Source: Geosiphon pyriformis (Eukaryota; Glomeromycota; Glomeromycetes; Archaeosporales; Geosiphonaceae). From it: a stretch of DNA of 19,125 bases. Of this stretch, positions 18,412-19,125 are shown in pieces. The stretch spans positions 1 through 19,125 of the forward strand of contig JAAOMT010000731.1 of NCBI GenBank assembly GCA_016748015.1, in the 5' to 3' direction. Under the pieces are notes generated by a model, which saw nothing but the letters and a program-made list of their open reading frames with translations, searched no databases and was not told the origin of the DNA. The position numbers and the translations under genes were made by a program. The first letter of the stretch is position 1. Every line of letters begins with the position of its first letter.

Positions 18412-18526
18412 TATAGTCCTGTCTGGCCTGAGTGGCTGGTCATATGTAGATAGTATGTAAACTGTATTTAGTTTGTTTTACTTAGTTTGATTCTATGTAT
18501 TAGATAACAATTAGATTTTACTTGTT
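18412..18526 (+). other. LINE 3' untranslated region
   Basis: This is about 115 bases from the ORF2 stop to the candidate target duplication. It is less AT-rich than the flank (for example gtctggcctgagtggctgg at 18420-18438). It ends near a run of A-rich bases (18532-18556) that could be the remnant of an A-rich tail. Confidence 0.55.
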
Positions 18527-18542
18527 AATTACATAATAAAAA
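18527..18542. repeat. Candidate LINE target-site duplication, 3' copy
   Basis: This is an exact 16-base repeat of 10847-10862 (aattacataataaaaa), placed directly after the LINE 3' region. Together they bracket the element, although the A-rich content weakens the case. Confidence 0.5.
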
Positions 18543-18572
18543 AATAATAATAAAACTTTTAATAAGTTAATG

Positions 18573-19125
18573 AATTTTTTTAAAGTATTTTTTATACTTT
18601 AAAAATTATTTATGTTGTTGAACTTATAATATAATGATTAATTTTGTACCAATTATTTTTTGTAATTACTTTATATTAAAAGTTAATTTTTTTGTAAAAA
18701 TTTTTTATTATAGATTTTTTAATAGATTATGTAATTATTTTACTATAAAAGTCAGTTTTTCTACAATATTTTTTAACTATAAGATTCTAATAATTTATAA
18801 TAAATTAAAAACATAATTTTGATAATAATTAAAGATAATTTGTTGCATAAATTCTGTTTAAACTTAAGTAAAAAACTAAATAAACTATTAAAATTAGTAA
18901 ATAGTTAATTTTAAAATATTAATTTTGAATGTTATAAAAATTCAAAAAAATATTTAAGAATTTTTGGGTTTTTTAAAAGAATATTTTTATTTTTTTTGTT
19001 TAATTTGTAATTTGTTATTTAATTCTAAGATTATTAAATATTAAGATATATTTTTTTGAAGAAAAAAGCTCTTCTTTTATATATTTTTGAATAATATTTA
19101 TTTAAGTTCTAGTACTTTTTTTTTT
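18573..19125 (+). repeat. Family B copy in direct orientation (runs off window)
   Basis: This segment aligns without large gaps to about 12200-12750 of the insert in ORF1. Examples: 'cttataatataatgattaat' near 18623 with 'cttataaatagaatgaccaat' near 12239 (first 20 bases); 'ctataaaagtcagtttttcta' at 18742 with 'ctgtaaaagtcaacttttcta' at 12357 (first 20); and 'gaagaaaaaagctcttctttt' near 19058 with 'gaagagagaagctcttttttt' near 12692 (first 20). Differences are mainly C-to-T and G-to-A, making this the more decayed copy. The plus-strand frame 18634-18816 lies inside it and is not a gene. Confidence 0.75.

Larger units (their letters stand above)
10863..18526 (+). mobile_element. LINE-type non-LTR retrotransposon (degenerate, two ORFs)
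   Basis: An ordered set of LINE domains lies on the plus strand. ORF1 holds a zinc knuckle. ORF2 holds an AP-like endonuclease, reverse transcriptase, RNase H and a C-terminal CCHC motif. There are no LTRs. Bounds are set by a 16-bp repeat flanking the element (10847-10862 and 18527-18542). Without the 969-bp insertion and its 4-bp duplication the element is about 6.7 kb, a normal LINE length. All domains contain stops and three or more frameshifts, and catalytic residues are mutated. The protein style, including the ORF1 start L-D-Y-E-T-T-V-G-P-S and the C-terminal block, resembles LINE proteins I remember from arbuscular mycorrhizal fungi; a search would be needed to confirm the family name. 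Confidence 0.85.

Noticed and set aside
18634-18816. 60-codon plus-strand open frame
   Set aside because: It lies in a non-coding family B repeat copy. Phe/Ile/Asn-rich content is expected from AT-rich DNA.
1-19125. Mitochondrial or bacterial/viral origin because of high AT content
   Set aside because: The recognisable content is eukaryotic LTR and LINE retrotransposons. No mitochondrial, ribosomal or operon-like genes are visible.

Overview
This window looks like a transposable-element graveyard from a very AT-rich eukaryotic genome. It is most likely an early-diverging fungus of the arbuscular mycorrhizal type (Glomeromycotina). That placement rests on remembered resemblance of both large elements to retrotransposon proteins from those fungi, not on a search. 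I found no intact host gene, tRNA, rRNA, CRISPR array or prokaryotic-style operon. Every recognisable coding region is a decayed retrotransposon with many in-frame stops.

Layout. (1) Bases 1-1777 are a badly decayed piece of Ty3/gypsy pol (RNase H and integrase region, minus strand). (2) Bases 1778-10647 are a near full-length Ty3/gypsy LTR retrotransposon on the minus strand: 5' LTR (about 10116-10647), primer-binding site, gag with a CCHC knuckle, aspartic protease, a Cys-rich segment, an Asn/Ser-rich linker, a dUTPase domain, reverse transcriptase, RNase H, integrase, then the 3' LTR (about 1778-2408). Gag, Cys-rich, dUTPase and RT blocks sit in one common reading frame broken mainly by stop codons, so it was probably one polyprotein. 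(3) Bases 10648-10666 are an exact 19-bp Tn5 mosaic end, the sequence used in tagmentation adapters. The join between the left and right halves of the window may therefore be a library or assembly artefact. (4) Bases 10675-10862 are the end of a second repeat family (family B, probably a solo LTR), inverted. (5) Bases 10863-18526 are a LINE-type non-LTR retrotransposon on the plus strand. ORF1 has a zinc knuckle; ORF2 has an AP-endonuclease, RT, RNase H and C-terminal zinc motif. ORF1 is split by a 969-bp family-B insertion (12099-13067) with 9-bp inverted ends and a CTGG duplication; reading across it restores the LINE frame. (6) Bases 18573-19125 are another family-B copy, in direct orientation, running off the window.

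Decay pattern. Changes are mostly C-to-T and G-to-A. They create stops from CAA, CAG, CGA and TGG codons and turn catalytic Asp, Glu, His or zinc Cys into Asn, Lys, Tyr or Tyr in protease, integrase, endonuclease and RT. CpG is almost absent (about 15 by eye in 19 kb), and six of those lie in the 969-bp insert. This fits cytosine-methylation deamination or a RIP-like process, with the insert being the youngest sequence here. The most unusual biology is the dUTPase domain inside a Ty3/gypsy polyprotein. I found no convincing new defence or metabolic system.
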